A stretch of 64,000 nucleotides of DNA from assembly GCF_029504695.1 (NCBI RefSeq), contig NZ_JAQFIN010000004.1:369780-433779 (forward strand), read 5' to 3'. The notes beneath the pieces are model-generated. The model made no database searches. It was given only the letters and a program-made list of their open reading frames with translations, and was not told where the DNA came from. The translations under genes were made by a program, and so were the position numbers. Source of the stretch: Parabacteroides sp. PF5-6. Lineage in GTDB: Bacteria > Bacteroidota > Bacteroidia > Bacteroidales > Tannerellaceae. Positions 17,725 through 25,899 of this stretch are shown in pieces (within the stretch, counting starts at the first letter, position 1; each line of letters starts with the position of its first letter).

Positions 17725-17806
17725 CCTATAGGTAGTATTTCGTCGTACTACCTATAGTATGGCGCCGTACTATATATAGTATGCGCTCGTACTATATATA
17801 GGAACA
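17725..17806. repeat. Short palindrome array (TACTATATATAGTA type)
   Basis: Successive palindromic units CGTACTACCTATAGTATGGC, CGTACTATATATAGTATGCG and CGTACTATATATAGG, separated by GCGC/GCGCT-like joints. The same architecture with a different core appears at 57,627-57,716. No other gene-like feature was seen between 17,640 and 17,982. Confidence 0.65.
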
Positions 17807-17981
17807 CTTTTTAACATATCATAGTGTCATTGAATGGCATTTTCACAAGAATCCGGGGTGGTATTAAAATGAGTTGTCTGCAATATATCAAAGCGTTTTT
17901 TATGTGTGAAGGAGGAGTTTTGTCTTTTGCATTTGGTTAATGGGATGATTTGATAGATATTTGTTGTAAAAATAATCTGAG

Positions 17982-19472
17982 ATGAAGCAAAAGAAGATTT
18001 TTCCGGCAGACTGGTTGAAGTATCACCCTTATAATCGGGTGAATGAGACCGATCTTTATTATATCAAGGTTGCGAATGAGGTGTTGAATCTGTTGGATAC
18101 ATGCCCTATCCCGGAGGCTTTTCCTTCTTTTGAAACGAAAAAGGAGGTGGCTTGTTGTGTCACAGCTTGGTTTGAAGATATGGTCTCTGAACTTGGGATC
18201 TGGAACGCTTTCACGAAAGAATGCCGGAAGTTATATGGCCGTCCTTTGCCGTTTATTGAAATAAATGAAGAGGAGTATCTGGATGAGGCAATCAATCCGG
18301 AGGATGTGAATTTCCTTTTATGGCATCTGTTTCAACGGTTAAGTCCGCATGTTTTGATCAATCCGGAGAATCCGGGCATCCATGCGGTGGCATGGGGACT
18401 GTATGAATTGTTGGATGCGCATTGTGAAGATGCGCCTTGTAATATGCGATTGCTGGATTATGTCGATTTTGAGCGAGAAGAATTAACCGATTTTATCGAG
18501 TATAGGAAACTTATCGAGTGGCTTCATTTTGATTGTTATATAAATTATGGTAATAGTGAAAGCTATCAAGAAAAAGTGCTTCAACAGATTGCGAAGTATG
18601 ACTTTAGTAAAGATTATGCAGATAAAGTCGCGTATGATCAGAAAATATATGACTTGTTTAATCATCGCAATCATTTGTTGGCATTGACTACTCCGGAATG
18701 GTACGCTAAGATTGCAGCTTTTTATAGGTTTGATGAGAATAAATCAATCTTTGAGGATGTCGAATTTAGACCTCAGCGGAAATATTATTTGGAGAAGGAG
18801 GATGAAACATATTATTATTTGATCGATATTCTGACACACGAAGAGTTCCCTGTATTTAAAAAATCGACAGGACATGTGCCGAACGCTAAGCCTGGGAGTA
18901 CACTTTTTAATTGTGCCCTTGTACGCTTTGGAGGTGAATGGTGGCAAAACGGCATAATGATCGGTTATGATAGAAAAGACTTGTCTCAGAAGGATTTGGA
19001 AGATACCGAAGAAAGAGAAAAGAAGAATAAAAGAGCTGCTTATGATGATTTTATAAGGGCCTCAAAGGGTGAGCCTTTAATGTATTTCTCTTCGGATAAG
19101 GAATTAGATACATTTCTGACGAAATCGATGAAATATAACTATGCGGATGGATTAGAAGAATTTAAAGTAGGTGGCGGGTTGATTTTAACCGCTACACCGA
19201 AAGATGGACTTATCATTCAAAAGAGTGGGTTGGAATCAATCAAAGATCCGCGTAATCCTTTTTATGATCCGCATGTCGCCAAGCGGGAGGCCATTTCTTT
19301 TTATGCTGTATCTGGTTTTTGCCCGATCGAGATTGTGCAATACCTGACCCATAAAAATTACCTGCCGGATGCAGCTTTGAATAGTATCAAAGGCGAAGAA
19401 CGAGGCAAGCAGCTTGTCCGCGAAAACTGGGACTTCCTGATTCGCTATTATCAAAGGAGAATCCCGAAATAA
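17982..19472 (+). CDS. DUF3843-like protein of unknown function
   Basis: 496 residues, soluble, no signal peptide, rich in acidic and aromatic residues. I recognise it as resembling the Bacteroidetes DUF3843 family, whose function is not known. The C-terminal third contains YFSSDKELDTFLTKSMKYNY and ends QRRIPK. The gene is more AT-rich than its neighbours. It is the last gene before the mobile element. Family call from memory. Confidence 0.65.
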   Translation: MKQKKIFPADWLKYHPYNRVNETDLYYIKVANEVLNLLDTCPIPEAFPSFETKKEVACCVTAWFEDMVSELGIWNAFTKECRKLYGRPLPFIEINEEEYLDEAINPEDVNFLLWHLFQRLSPHVLINPENPGIHAVAWGLYELLDAHCEDAPCNMRLLDYVDFEREELTDFIEYRKLIEWLHFDCYINYGNSESYQEKVLQQIAKYDFSKDYADKVAYDQKIYDLFNHRNHLLALTTPEWYAKIAAFYRFDENKSIFEDVEFRPQRKYYLEKEDETYYYLIDILTHEEFPVFKKSTGHVPNAKPGSTLFNCALVRFGGEWWQNGIMIGYDRKDLSQKDLEDTEEREKKNKRAAYDDFIRASKGEPLMYFSSDKELDTFLTKSMKYNYADGLEEFKVGGGLILTATPKDGLIIQKSGLESIKDPRNPFYDPHVAKREAISFYAVSGFCPIEIVQYLTHKNYLPDAALNSIKGEERGKQLVRENWDFLIRYYQRRIPK

Positions 19473-19499
19473 TCTTTTCGAACGTGTATAGTAAATAAA

Positions 19500-19533
19500 A
19501 GAACAGCCATCAGAAAACTCTGATGGCTGTCGT
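19500..19533 (-). terminator. Original dnaK terminator displaced by the mobile element
   Basis: A perfect 12-bp stem ACAGCCATCAGA (19,503-19,514) with TCTGATGGCTGT (19,519-19,530). On the minus strand it is followed by TCTTTTATTT, so it best terminates minus-strand transcripts. It lies just left of the left att repeat, where dnaK's downstream DNA would be before insertion. It may also end the DUF3843-like gene. Confidence 0.65.
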
Positions 19534-19554
19534 TTGTATTACGGATTGGTGTAA

Positions 19555-19573
19555 TTACTTCACTTCTTCGAAA
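19555..19573. repeat. Left attachment repeat (19-bp core)
   Basis: TTACTTCACTTCTTCGAAA, identical to 37,091-37,109. It is the complement of the last five codons plus stop of dnaK (FEEVK-stop) with one extra base, but here it is attached to no dnaK reading frame. Confidence 0.85.
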
Positions 19574-19608
19574 GAAATGATATATGAATATCAGTCGGTT
19601 ATGTTTTT

Positions 19609-19620
19609 ATGGTACAAATA
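19609..19620. repeat. Possible integrase arm site, left end
   Basis: ATGGTACAAATA here is repeated as ATGGTACAAAT at 36,962, with another GGTACAAT at 36,953. Short direct repeats close to both element ends are typical of integrase arm-binding sites. Tentative. Confidence 0.3.
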
Positions 19621-19714
19621 CGATACTGATATTGGGTGTGCAAAACATCGGTTATATTGTCGTTTGTGATCCATTTTAGGGAGTTTGTTCGTCTTCTGAC
19701 CACCTCCATTTTGA

Positions 19715-20134
19715 TTATCGACCTGCTTCAATAGTTGCATCAGGATATTCACGACAATCACGCAACACCGATTTACAGAAATCTACAAAGATATCATAAT
19801 CTCCCCAACCATTGGGAGGATTGAATGTTTTATATTTATCCGGATTAGCCACCAGTTCCTCAAGTCCTTCCTCAAGTGGTACAATCATCTGGAAAGCTGT
19901 AGTAATCCCAATCTCTTCAGGTCTCCATAAAACTTCATACAACCCGACCGCTTTAGCCATATTATTGAGATTATGGGTCACATTAAGATTGGACAGCGTT
20001 GCCTCCTTATAATCACCTTCGAGTTGCTCCAGTTCTTCCTTTATAGCTTGCAACTTTGTGTAAGTGGCATCTATATCAGCTCTGCTTTTCTGAATATCAA
20101 AGCCGTTTTTGAAAAGATATATGTCTAAGCTCAT
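19715..20134 (-). CDS. Conserved hypothetical protein, end of the restriction operon
   Basis: 139 residues, soluble. It has a family-like pattern: start MSLDIYL, a THNLNNMA segment, GLYEVLWRPEE, and a C-terminal NPPNGWGDYDIFVDF then CREYPDATI. I recall proteins with this pattern in phages and mobile elements, with no known function. It begins 30 bp after hsdR and probably shares its transcript, so a role tied to the defence operon is possible. The 141 bp between it and the left att repeat holds no gene. Confidence 0.7.
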   Translation of the reverse strand: MSLDIYLFKNGFDIQKSRADIDATYTKLQAIKEELEQLEGDYKEATLSNLNVTHNLNNMAKAVGLYEVLWRPEEIGITTAFQMIVPLEEGLEELVANPDKYKTFNPPNGWGDYDIFVDFCKSVLRDCREYPDATIEAGR

Positions 20135-20164
20135 AGTGTTTTCTTTTTTGTTCTGTAATAATAC

Positions 20165-23100
20165 CTAATCCTCAAACTTACCGCCTGAAATATCCCAAAA
20201 CTTATTGAAGAATGCTTTCAGTTTCTCAATGACAGTCTCTCTCTTCTTTGTACGGTCTCCTGTTGGGCTAAATCTTGAAACAGGTGGTAACACTTTCGTA
20301 AGGGCTGTACCCGTTGCTTGAATATAGCCATCGCGAAAAGCGTTGTTTACATATTTATATGTTTCGTCTTTATCAAGATTCTCTTCAGCAATAATCACGT
20401 TTAATTCTTCAAGTTTCTTAGCATCGACAAACGAATGCCAATCGTCATCTATATTGGAAGACGGATTGAGTGAATCGATAAAACGTTCAATAAGGTCTTT
20501 CTTGTTACGAAGCTCAACGCTTGAATCAATTGCTTTATTGATACTTACCACAATTTCTTTATCTTGTAAATGCCCTTCGTGGTACTTCTTGATCAGAGTT
20601 AAAATATAGTCGATATTGATTTCAACTTGTTTTATCAACTCCATCTCAAAGACAATATCATCATTCACATTTTCGCTATCTCCCTTATTTTTCCCTCTGA
20701 ATTCATTGTACAGATTGATATACATACTATGATAGTCTTGTACATCTCTTTCCGATATAATATCATTTCCTGCAAATTCATCGAAAGTAGAAAGTATATT
20801 TTTCACTTTCAAGATAGTACTATATAGCTTGATAAATTCTTTTTGGTTTTCTTCGCCGACAATTTGTTCTCCTACTGGATATTTATCTAACAACTCATTC
20901 ACCAAATCAGCATAACCCGGAACATCTTTATCGCCCTTTTGGTAACCGTTGTAGTACTCGGAATAGGTTTTCAGCAATACAACACCTCCGGCTTCTTTGT
21001 CTCCAAATAAGGCTATACTTTCATTAGTCGCTTTCTCTAAATTGCGAAAGCATACAATGTTTCCAAAGGTTTTAACTGCATTGAGAATGCGGTTTGTGCG
21101 AGAATATGCTTGTAGCAATCCATGCAAACGCAGATTCTTATCCACCCAAAGAGTGTTGAGTGTTGTCGCATCAAAACCGGTAAGGAACATATTGACGACT
21201 ATTAGCAAATCTATTTCGCGGTCTTTTACCTTCTGCGATACATCCTTATAATAGTTCTGAAACTTATCGCTTGACGTATCGAAGTTGGTTTTGAACATCC
21301 TATTATAGTCCTGAATGGCGGATTCCAGAAAATCTCTTGAACTCTGATCCAATCGGCTTGTGTCGTCCAAATTTTCATCTTCGATAATACCATTATCCTC
21401 ATCGTCAGGCTCATTAACTCCAAAACTATATATAGTGGCAATTTTTAGTTGCTTATCGCTTGGTAAACCTGTTAATTGTTTCTGAAACTCAGTATAGTAT
21501 TTTTTTGCCACATCAATAGAGGCTACCGCAAATATGGAGTTGAATCCAGCCAAGCGACGATCTTTTAATTGGTAGTAGCTATTCCGTTTCGTCTTTTGGT
21601 CGAAGTGCTCTCGTATGTATTGAACGATATTGCTGATTCTCTCGGGAGAAGCTAATGCCTTTTCGCGGTCAATATCCCAAACTTTCGCGTCTGCAATATC
21701 TTCCTGCTCCTTCATTGTGCGGATATAGTCAATACGGAAGGGAAGCACATTCTTATCGGTAATAGCATCGACAATAGTATATGTATGGAGCTTTGCTCCA
21801 AATGCTTGCTCGGTAGTACGCAAATGAGGCTTGCCGCTACTACTTGAATTTTTAGAAAAAATTGGAGTTCCGGTAAAGCCGAAAAGGTGATATTTCTTAA
21901 ATGCGCCGGTTATGGCTGTGTGCATATCGCCAAACTGCGAGCGGTGGCATTCATCGAAAATGATTACAACATGCTTATTGTACGACGCATGCTTTTTATG
22001 CTTCGCAATAAGTATAGATAGTTTCTGAATGGTAGTTATGATAATTCGAGCTTCCGGCTTTTCCAGTTGTTCTTTTAATTTAGACGTATTGGTATTGCTA
22101 TTGGCTGCCCCTTTCTCAAATTTATCATATTCCTTCATCGTTTGGTAGTCGAGGTCTTTTCTATCCACCACAAACAACACCTTATCTATAAAAGGCAACT
22201 TACTTACCAACTGTGCGGTCTTAAATGAAGTAAGCGTTTTTCCACTACCTGTCGTATGCCAGATATACCCTCCACCCTCTATTGTGCCATACGATTTATA
22301 ATTGTTTGAAGAGTTGATTTTTCCAAGTATGCGCTCGGTGGCGACAATCTGATACGGTCGCATAACCAACAAAAGCTTGTCGGACGTAAACACACAATAC
22401 TTTGTAAGGATATTCAGTAAGGCGTGTTTCGCAAAGAATGTACGGCAGAAATCCATCAAATCCGTTATTGGTCGATTGTTGGCATCTGCCCACCATGAGG
22501 TAAACTCAAAGCTATTACTGGTGCGTTTCCCTTTTTTCACCGAGCCATCACCCAATTCTTTTATATGGGCAAAACGGGTGGTATTGCTGTAATATTTTGT
22601 ATAAGTACCATTTGAAATAACAAAAAGCTGCACATACTCAAACAATCCGCAGCCCGCCCAAAAAGACTCCCGATTGTAGCGATTGATCTGATTAAACGCT
22701 TCTTTAATATCCACCCCTCGTCTTTTCAGTTCAACATGTACCAAGGGCAAACCGTTTACCAAAATGGTTACATCATAGCGATTGGAACGCTGTCCATTGT
22801 CGACTGTGTATTGGTTAATAACCTGCAATCGGTTATTGTGAATATCTTTTTTATCAAGCAGATAGATATTTTTAGTTGTGCCATCATCTTTATCCAAAAG
22901 CTGAATATGATCTTCCTGAATAATGCTTGTCTTCTCCTCAATACCGTTGTTCTGATTGGCAATTTTGCTCTTGAAAAACTGTTTCCACTCTTTGTCCGAG
23001 AACTGGTAATCGTTCAGCAATTCCAACTGCTTTCGCAAATTGACAATCAACTCCTCTTCAGAAGTGATAGGCAGATACTCGTAAGCTTGCGTTTGAAGTT

Positions 23101-23221
23101 GTTCTACAAATGCCTTTTCCAGTTCGGCTTCCGACTGGTAATGCTGCTCTCGTTTATAATCCGATTGATATTCGGAAACAACGGTGCTTTCGGGATTTTC
23201 GGCAACTAAAGAATATGTCAT
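20165..23221 (-). CDS. hsdR: Type I restriction endonuclease subunit R
   Basis: 1018 residues. The N-terminal nuclease domain shows the PD-(D/E)xK pattern, Asp near 150 and E-L-K at 164-166 (VHVELKRRG). The helicase motor has Walker A TTGSGKT (323-329) and DECH at 423-426 (IIFDECHRSQFG), with the remaining motor motifs downstream and a C-terminal helical region that contacts the methylase. With HsdM and HsdS it would form the translocating, ATP-dependent restriction complex. Its start overlaps the end of the Fic/Doc gene by 4 bp. All key motifs are intact. Confidence 0.95.
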   Translation of the reverse strand: MTYSLVAENPESTVVSEYQSDYKREQHYQSEAELEKAFVEQLQTQAYEYLPITSEEELIVNLRKQLELLNDYQFSDKEWKQFFKSKIANQNNGIEEKTSIIQEDHIQLLDKDDGTTKNIYLLDKKDIHNNRLQVINQYTVDNGQRSNRYDVTILVNGLPLVHVELKRRGVDIKEAFNQINRYNRESFWAGCGLFEYVQLFVISNGTYTKYYSNTTRFAHIKELGDGSVKKGKRTSNSFEFTSWWADANNRPITDLMDFCRTFFAKHALLNILTKYCVFTSDKLLLVMRPYQIVATERILGKINSSNNYKSYGTIEGGGYIWHTTGSGKTLTSFKTAQLVSKLPFIDKVLFVVDRKDLDYQTMKEYDKFEKGAANSNTNTSKLKEQLEKPEARIIITTIQKLSILIAKHKKHASYNKHVVIIFDECHRSQFGDMHTAITGAFKKYHLFGFTGTPIFSKNSSSSGKPHLRTTEQAFGAKLHTYTIVDAITDKNVLPFRIDYIRTMKEQEDIADAKVWDIDREKALASPERISNIVQYIREHFDQKTKRNSYYQLKDRRLAGFNSIFAVASIDVAKKYYTEFQKQLTGLPSDKQLKIATIYSFGVNEPDDEDNGIIEDENLDDTSRLDQSSRDFLESAIQDYNRMFKTNFDTSSDKFQNYYKDVSQKVKDREIDLLIVVNMFLTGFDATTLNTLWVDKNLRLHGLLQAYSRTNRILNAVKTFGNIVCFRNLEKATNESIALFGDKEAGGVVLLKTYSEYYNGYQKGDKDVPGYADLVNELLDKYPVGEQIVGEENQKEFIKLYSTILKVKNILSTFDEFAGNDIISERDVQDYHSMYINLYNEFRGKNKGDSENVNDDIVFEMELIKQVEINIDYILTLIKKYHEGHLQDKEIVVSINKAIDSSVELRNKKDLIERFIDSLNPSSNIDDDWHSFVDAKKLEELNVIIAEENLDKDETYKYVNNAFRDGYIQATGTALTKVLPPVSRFSPTGDRTKKRETVIEKLKAFFNKFWDISGGKFED

Positions 23222-23688
23222 ACTAATTCATCATTTTCGTTAAACCCAATTTCTTGATTGTCAATAGCAAGTAATAGTTTCAATTTTAGTTCTTCGCAAA
23301 AATCCTCTTCATTTTCTAAAAACGAATGAATGATTTCAGCCAGTAGTTCTTTCTCTATACGTCCGGCGGCTAAGTGATAGCTGATATTTTCCATCTCGCG
23401 CAAAAACCGTTCTATACAATATAAATAACCATTCAACGACAAGAACTGAACACCTAAGGTTATTGACAACCGTTTATTCCCATCCGAAAAAGCGTGATTC
23501 CGATTAATAGACCACACTAAATGAATGAGCTTATCTTCGAACGTCGGATAATAATCATCATTTTGTATTAGCTCCAAGGCACTATACAGATAACCGATAT
23601 TTATAGCTTCGTAACTACCTCCACCACTGAGATCAACCGTCTTTTTGTGGATATGTTCAGCTTGCTCCTGTGTTATATAGAGAATCAT
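23218..23688 (-). CDS. Fic/Doc-family protein within the type I restriction operon
   Basis: 156 residues with the Fic core HAFSDGNKR (65-73), a close match to HxFx(D/E)GNxxR and to the Doc (death-on-curing) form. Fic proteins transfer AMP or, in Doc, phosphate to target proteins. No inhibitory helix motif (S/T)xxxE(G/N) is evident in this chain, so if toxic it would need a partner, perhaps the protein encoded 2 bp upstream. It is coupled to hsdR by a 4-bp overlap. Confidence 0.85.
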   Translation of the reverse strand: MILYITQEQAEHIHKKTVDLSGGGSYEAINIGYLYSALELIQNDDYYPTFEDKLIHLVWSINRNHAFSDGNKRLSITLGVQFLSLNGYLYCIERFLREMENISYHLAAGRIEKELLAEIIHSFLENEEDFCEELKLKLLLAIDNQEIGFNENDELV

Positions 23689-23689
23689 A

Positions 23690-24718
23690 TTAATCGCGTT
23701 CTTTTAAGCGTTTCAAAGCTTCTTTGTATTCTTCAAGACGTTCGTCAAGTTCCATGCTTTTTTCTCCTAAAAAGCGTTCGAAATCAGCTTGCGGAACAGA
23801 ACTAATATATTCTTCCAAATTCTTATGCAACGCATCTCTGAAACACAAATCCCGACTTGCCATTTTATTTCTTGCCTTTTCTCGCAATGGTTCCCAAAGT
23901 CTCTGCTTCTCAAATTCTGAAAATAACTTATCTGTTTCAAAAGAAGTTAGTTTGCGATCTAATCGTTGAGATTCTCCCTTTAGTAGTTCAGCAAATCCTG
24001 TTTCGTAACTGGAGATAATATCCAAGACTTCACTATACATTGTTTGTCGAACGTTTTCTTTTTCTTCTAATTTTAATACGCGCCGATATTCAGCAGCATT
24101 TTCCTTAAAAATGCTATTGTATATTTTGTCAGTATAAACCATGTACTTAAAGTTACCCATATCGACAAAATCACGGAGGGCATCGGTAAATTCTTTGCGA
24201 TAATCTTCTCCACGCAACAAATTTCCTATAAAATCCTCATCACGTTGATTTATATATTTTGTACTTCCTCCTGTACGTTTATTTATGGTATCTATAACAA
24301 TATCCAAAATAACGCTCCTTAATTCACGAGCTTTTTCGCTATCTGTTAGCAACATAGCTATATTAAGGAATGCTCTAAAATTAAAGACTCCGAGGCGGAC
24401 TGTTTTGATCACGAAATCGTTTTCGTTATCAAATTCTTTAGAAAACACTAACTTAAAGTCTATCAGACGTTTACCGTTCAAAACCTCGTAGCCGTTTTTA
24501 GATAACTCTTTTTCGTATTTTTCAAGATAGTTATCTATAGTACGCTCTGTAACCTCAAAGAAATCTGCAATCTGCCGTTTGAGGAACTTATATTCGCTCT
24601 CAAATAAGATTCCTTTTACTCCAACTGCCTTTTGTATTTCGTTTACGGCAAGCGAGTTATTAAGTATGTTCTGCCTTGAGACAGAAGAATTTGTCAGTTT
24701 ATTTGGCATAATAGTCAA
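23690..24718 (-). CDS. RhuM-like / putative DNA-binding protein paired with Fic
   Basis: 342 residues. The N-terminal 100 resembles the RhuM-type virulence protein/antirepressor family, with a helix-turn-helix-like segment at about 50-70 (QIADFFEVTERTIDNYLEKY). The rest is helical and highly charged (ESQRLDRKLTSFETDKLF). It overlaps hsdS by 4 bp and precedes the Fic gene by 2 bp, so it is an obligate operon member. It might regulate or neutralise Fic (inference). Family identification is tentative. Confidence 0.65.
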   Translation of the reverse strand: MTIMPNKLTNSSVSRQNILNNSLAVNEIQKAVGVKGILFESEYKFLKRQIADFFEVTERTIDNYLEKYEKELSKNGYEVLNGKRLIDFKLVFSKEFDNENDFVIKTVRLGVFNFRAFLNIAMLLTDSEKARELRSVILDIVIDTINKRTGGSTKYINQRDEDFIGNLLRGEDYRKEFTDALRDFVDMGNFKYMVYTDKIYNSIFKENAAEYRRVLKLEEKENVRQTMYSEVLDIISSYETGFAELLKGESQRLDRKLTSFETDKLFSEFEKQRLWEPLREKARNKMASRDLCFRDALHKNLEEYISSVPQADFERFLGEKSMELDERLEEYKEALKRLKERD

Positions 24719-25899
24719 TTATTTACATTATTAAAAGTCAGCAGTTTCTCGCGATAATATTCGTACTGCTTTCTTCTTGCTTTGATTTCTGCAGGGAGAC
24801 CTTGAGAAATATCGTTGACTAAGTGATCGAATTTATCTAATATGGCAACAATGCGTTCTTGTTCGGCAAGAGGGGGTATGGGGATTTTATATTTTTTCAC
24901 CTTGCTGTTAGATATTGCAGGATATCCTGCTCCTTCTTGATTATTTTCCACATAATTGTAAAAATCGCTTGTTGTTAATGCGAAAAACAAATACTGTGGC
25001 ATAATAATATTTTTATTGGCTCGTAACACGCAAAATCCGGTACTACATATTTGTCCATCATATTCGGACTTTATAAAACAATATCGCCTTAAAGTGGGTC
25101 TTGTTGTTCCAAAAATTACATCTTCATTTTGCACAATTTGTTGGGCTCTGCTCGGTGCATTATCAGCACGAATTGTCTGTGTTTCTAATATTGTATTGGT
25201 TTCTCTATCAACAGAAGATAAATCTATATATTCATATTCAACACTTACACTATCTTTCCATTTAACATTTTCAGTCTTTTGACAAACCTCCCCTAATGTT
25301 TTCCAATCCACGTTATCTTTGTCAAACGATAGCAGTTGATTTCTATAGAAATCATATTGGCGCGTACGCGCCTCCAGCTCCGCCTCCAGCTCCGCCTCCA
25401 GCTCCGCCTCCAGCGAAGTGAATTTGTCGAGAATCGTTACGATTTCTTGCTGAATGGCGAGAGGGGGTATGGGTATAAGGATTTTTTCAACGACATTGCT
25501 CATCAATTTAGGGTTTCCCATCCCAGTGCTCACATAGTTCTTCATTATTATGCTCAAGATATAATATGCAAATTTAGGTATAATTCGCTCATCCTTAGCT
25601 TTTAGTAAACCGCATACATTTGTTATACTAAATCTGCCATTTCTATAGAAAATAGTGCCAGCATTAGCTCCATCCGTAGTCCAAGTTAAATATTCTCCAT
25701 CAAAATCATAACTTCCAATTTTCCCTATTTCTCCATTATTAGCCGTTTGGGAAGAATAGACGGGATAGATTCCTAAATTATCTCTCAAATACTCTTTAGA
25801 CATAACTCTACCACGAGTTATACTAAATATATCTTTCAACTTTTGATATTTCACCCCATCAGGGCAAAGCTCCTCAATCAGCTTCTCTACTTTATTCAT
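24715..25899 (-). CDS. hsdS: Type I restriction specificity subunit S
   Basis: 394 residues with two target-recognition domains, each followed by a conserved helix: TRD1 (about 1-150), spacer helix (150-190, LAIQQEIVTILDKF), TRD2 (195-345) and a C-terminal helix (LAEQERIVAILDKF). Between spacer helix halves lies an exact ELEA tandem repeat (163-178) encoded by a 12-bp DNA repeat. In EcoR124-type enzymes, changing the copy number of such a spacer repeat alters the distance between the two half-sites recognised. It overlaps hsdM by 4 bp. Confidence 0.93.
   Translation of the reverse strand: MNKVEKLIEELCPDGVKYQKLKDIFSITRGRVMSKEYLRDNLGIYPVYSSQTANNGEIGKIGSYDFDGEYLTWTTDGANAGTIFYRNGRFSITNVCGLLKAKDERIIPKFAYYILSIIMKNYVSTGMGNPKLMSNVVEKILIPIPPLAIQQEIVTILDKFTSLEAELEAELEAELEARTRQYDFYRNQLLSFDKDNVDWKTLGEVCQKTENVKWKDSVSVEYEYIDLSSVDRETNTILETQTIRADNAPSRAQQIVQNEDVIFGTTRPTLRRYCFIKSEYDGQICSTGFCVLRANKNIIMPQYLFFALTTSDFYNYVENNQEGAGYPAISNSKVKKYKIPIPPLAEQERIVAILDKFDHLVNDISQGLPAEIKARRKQYEYYREKLLTFNNVNN
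25370..25413. repeat. 12-bp tandem repeat in the hsdS spacer
   Basis: GCCTCCAGCTCC repeated perfectly 3.7 times (25,370-25,381, 25,382-25,393, 25,394-25,405, partial to 25,413). It encodes the ELEA repeat of the spacer helix. Each unit is in frame, so slippage would add or remove four residues without breaking the gene. Confidence 0.95.

Noticed and set aside
17725..17806. Possible CRISPR array
   Set aside because: Units are palindromes separated by only a few bases. There are no 30-40 bp unique spacers and no cas genes.
19555..19573. tRNA-end attachment site
   Set aside because: No tRNA could be folded at either junction; the core is the dnaK 3' end instead.
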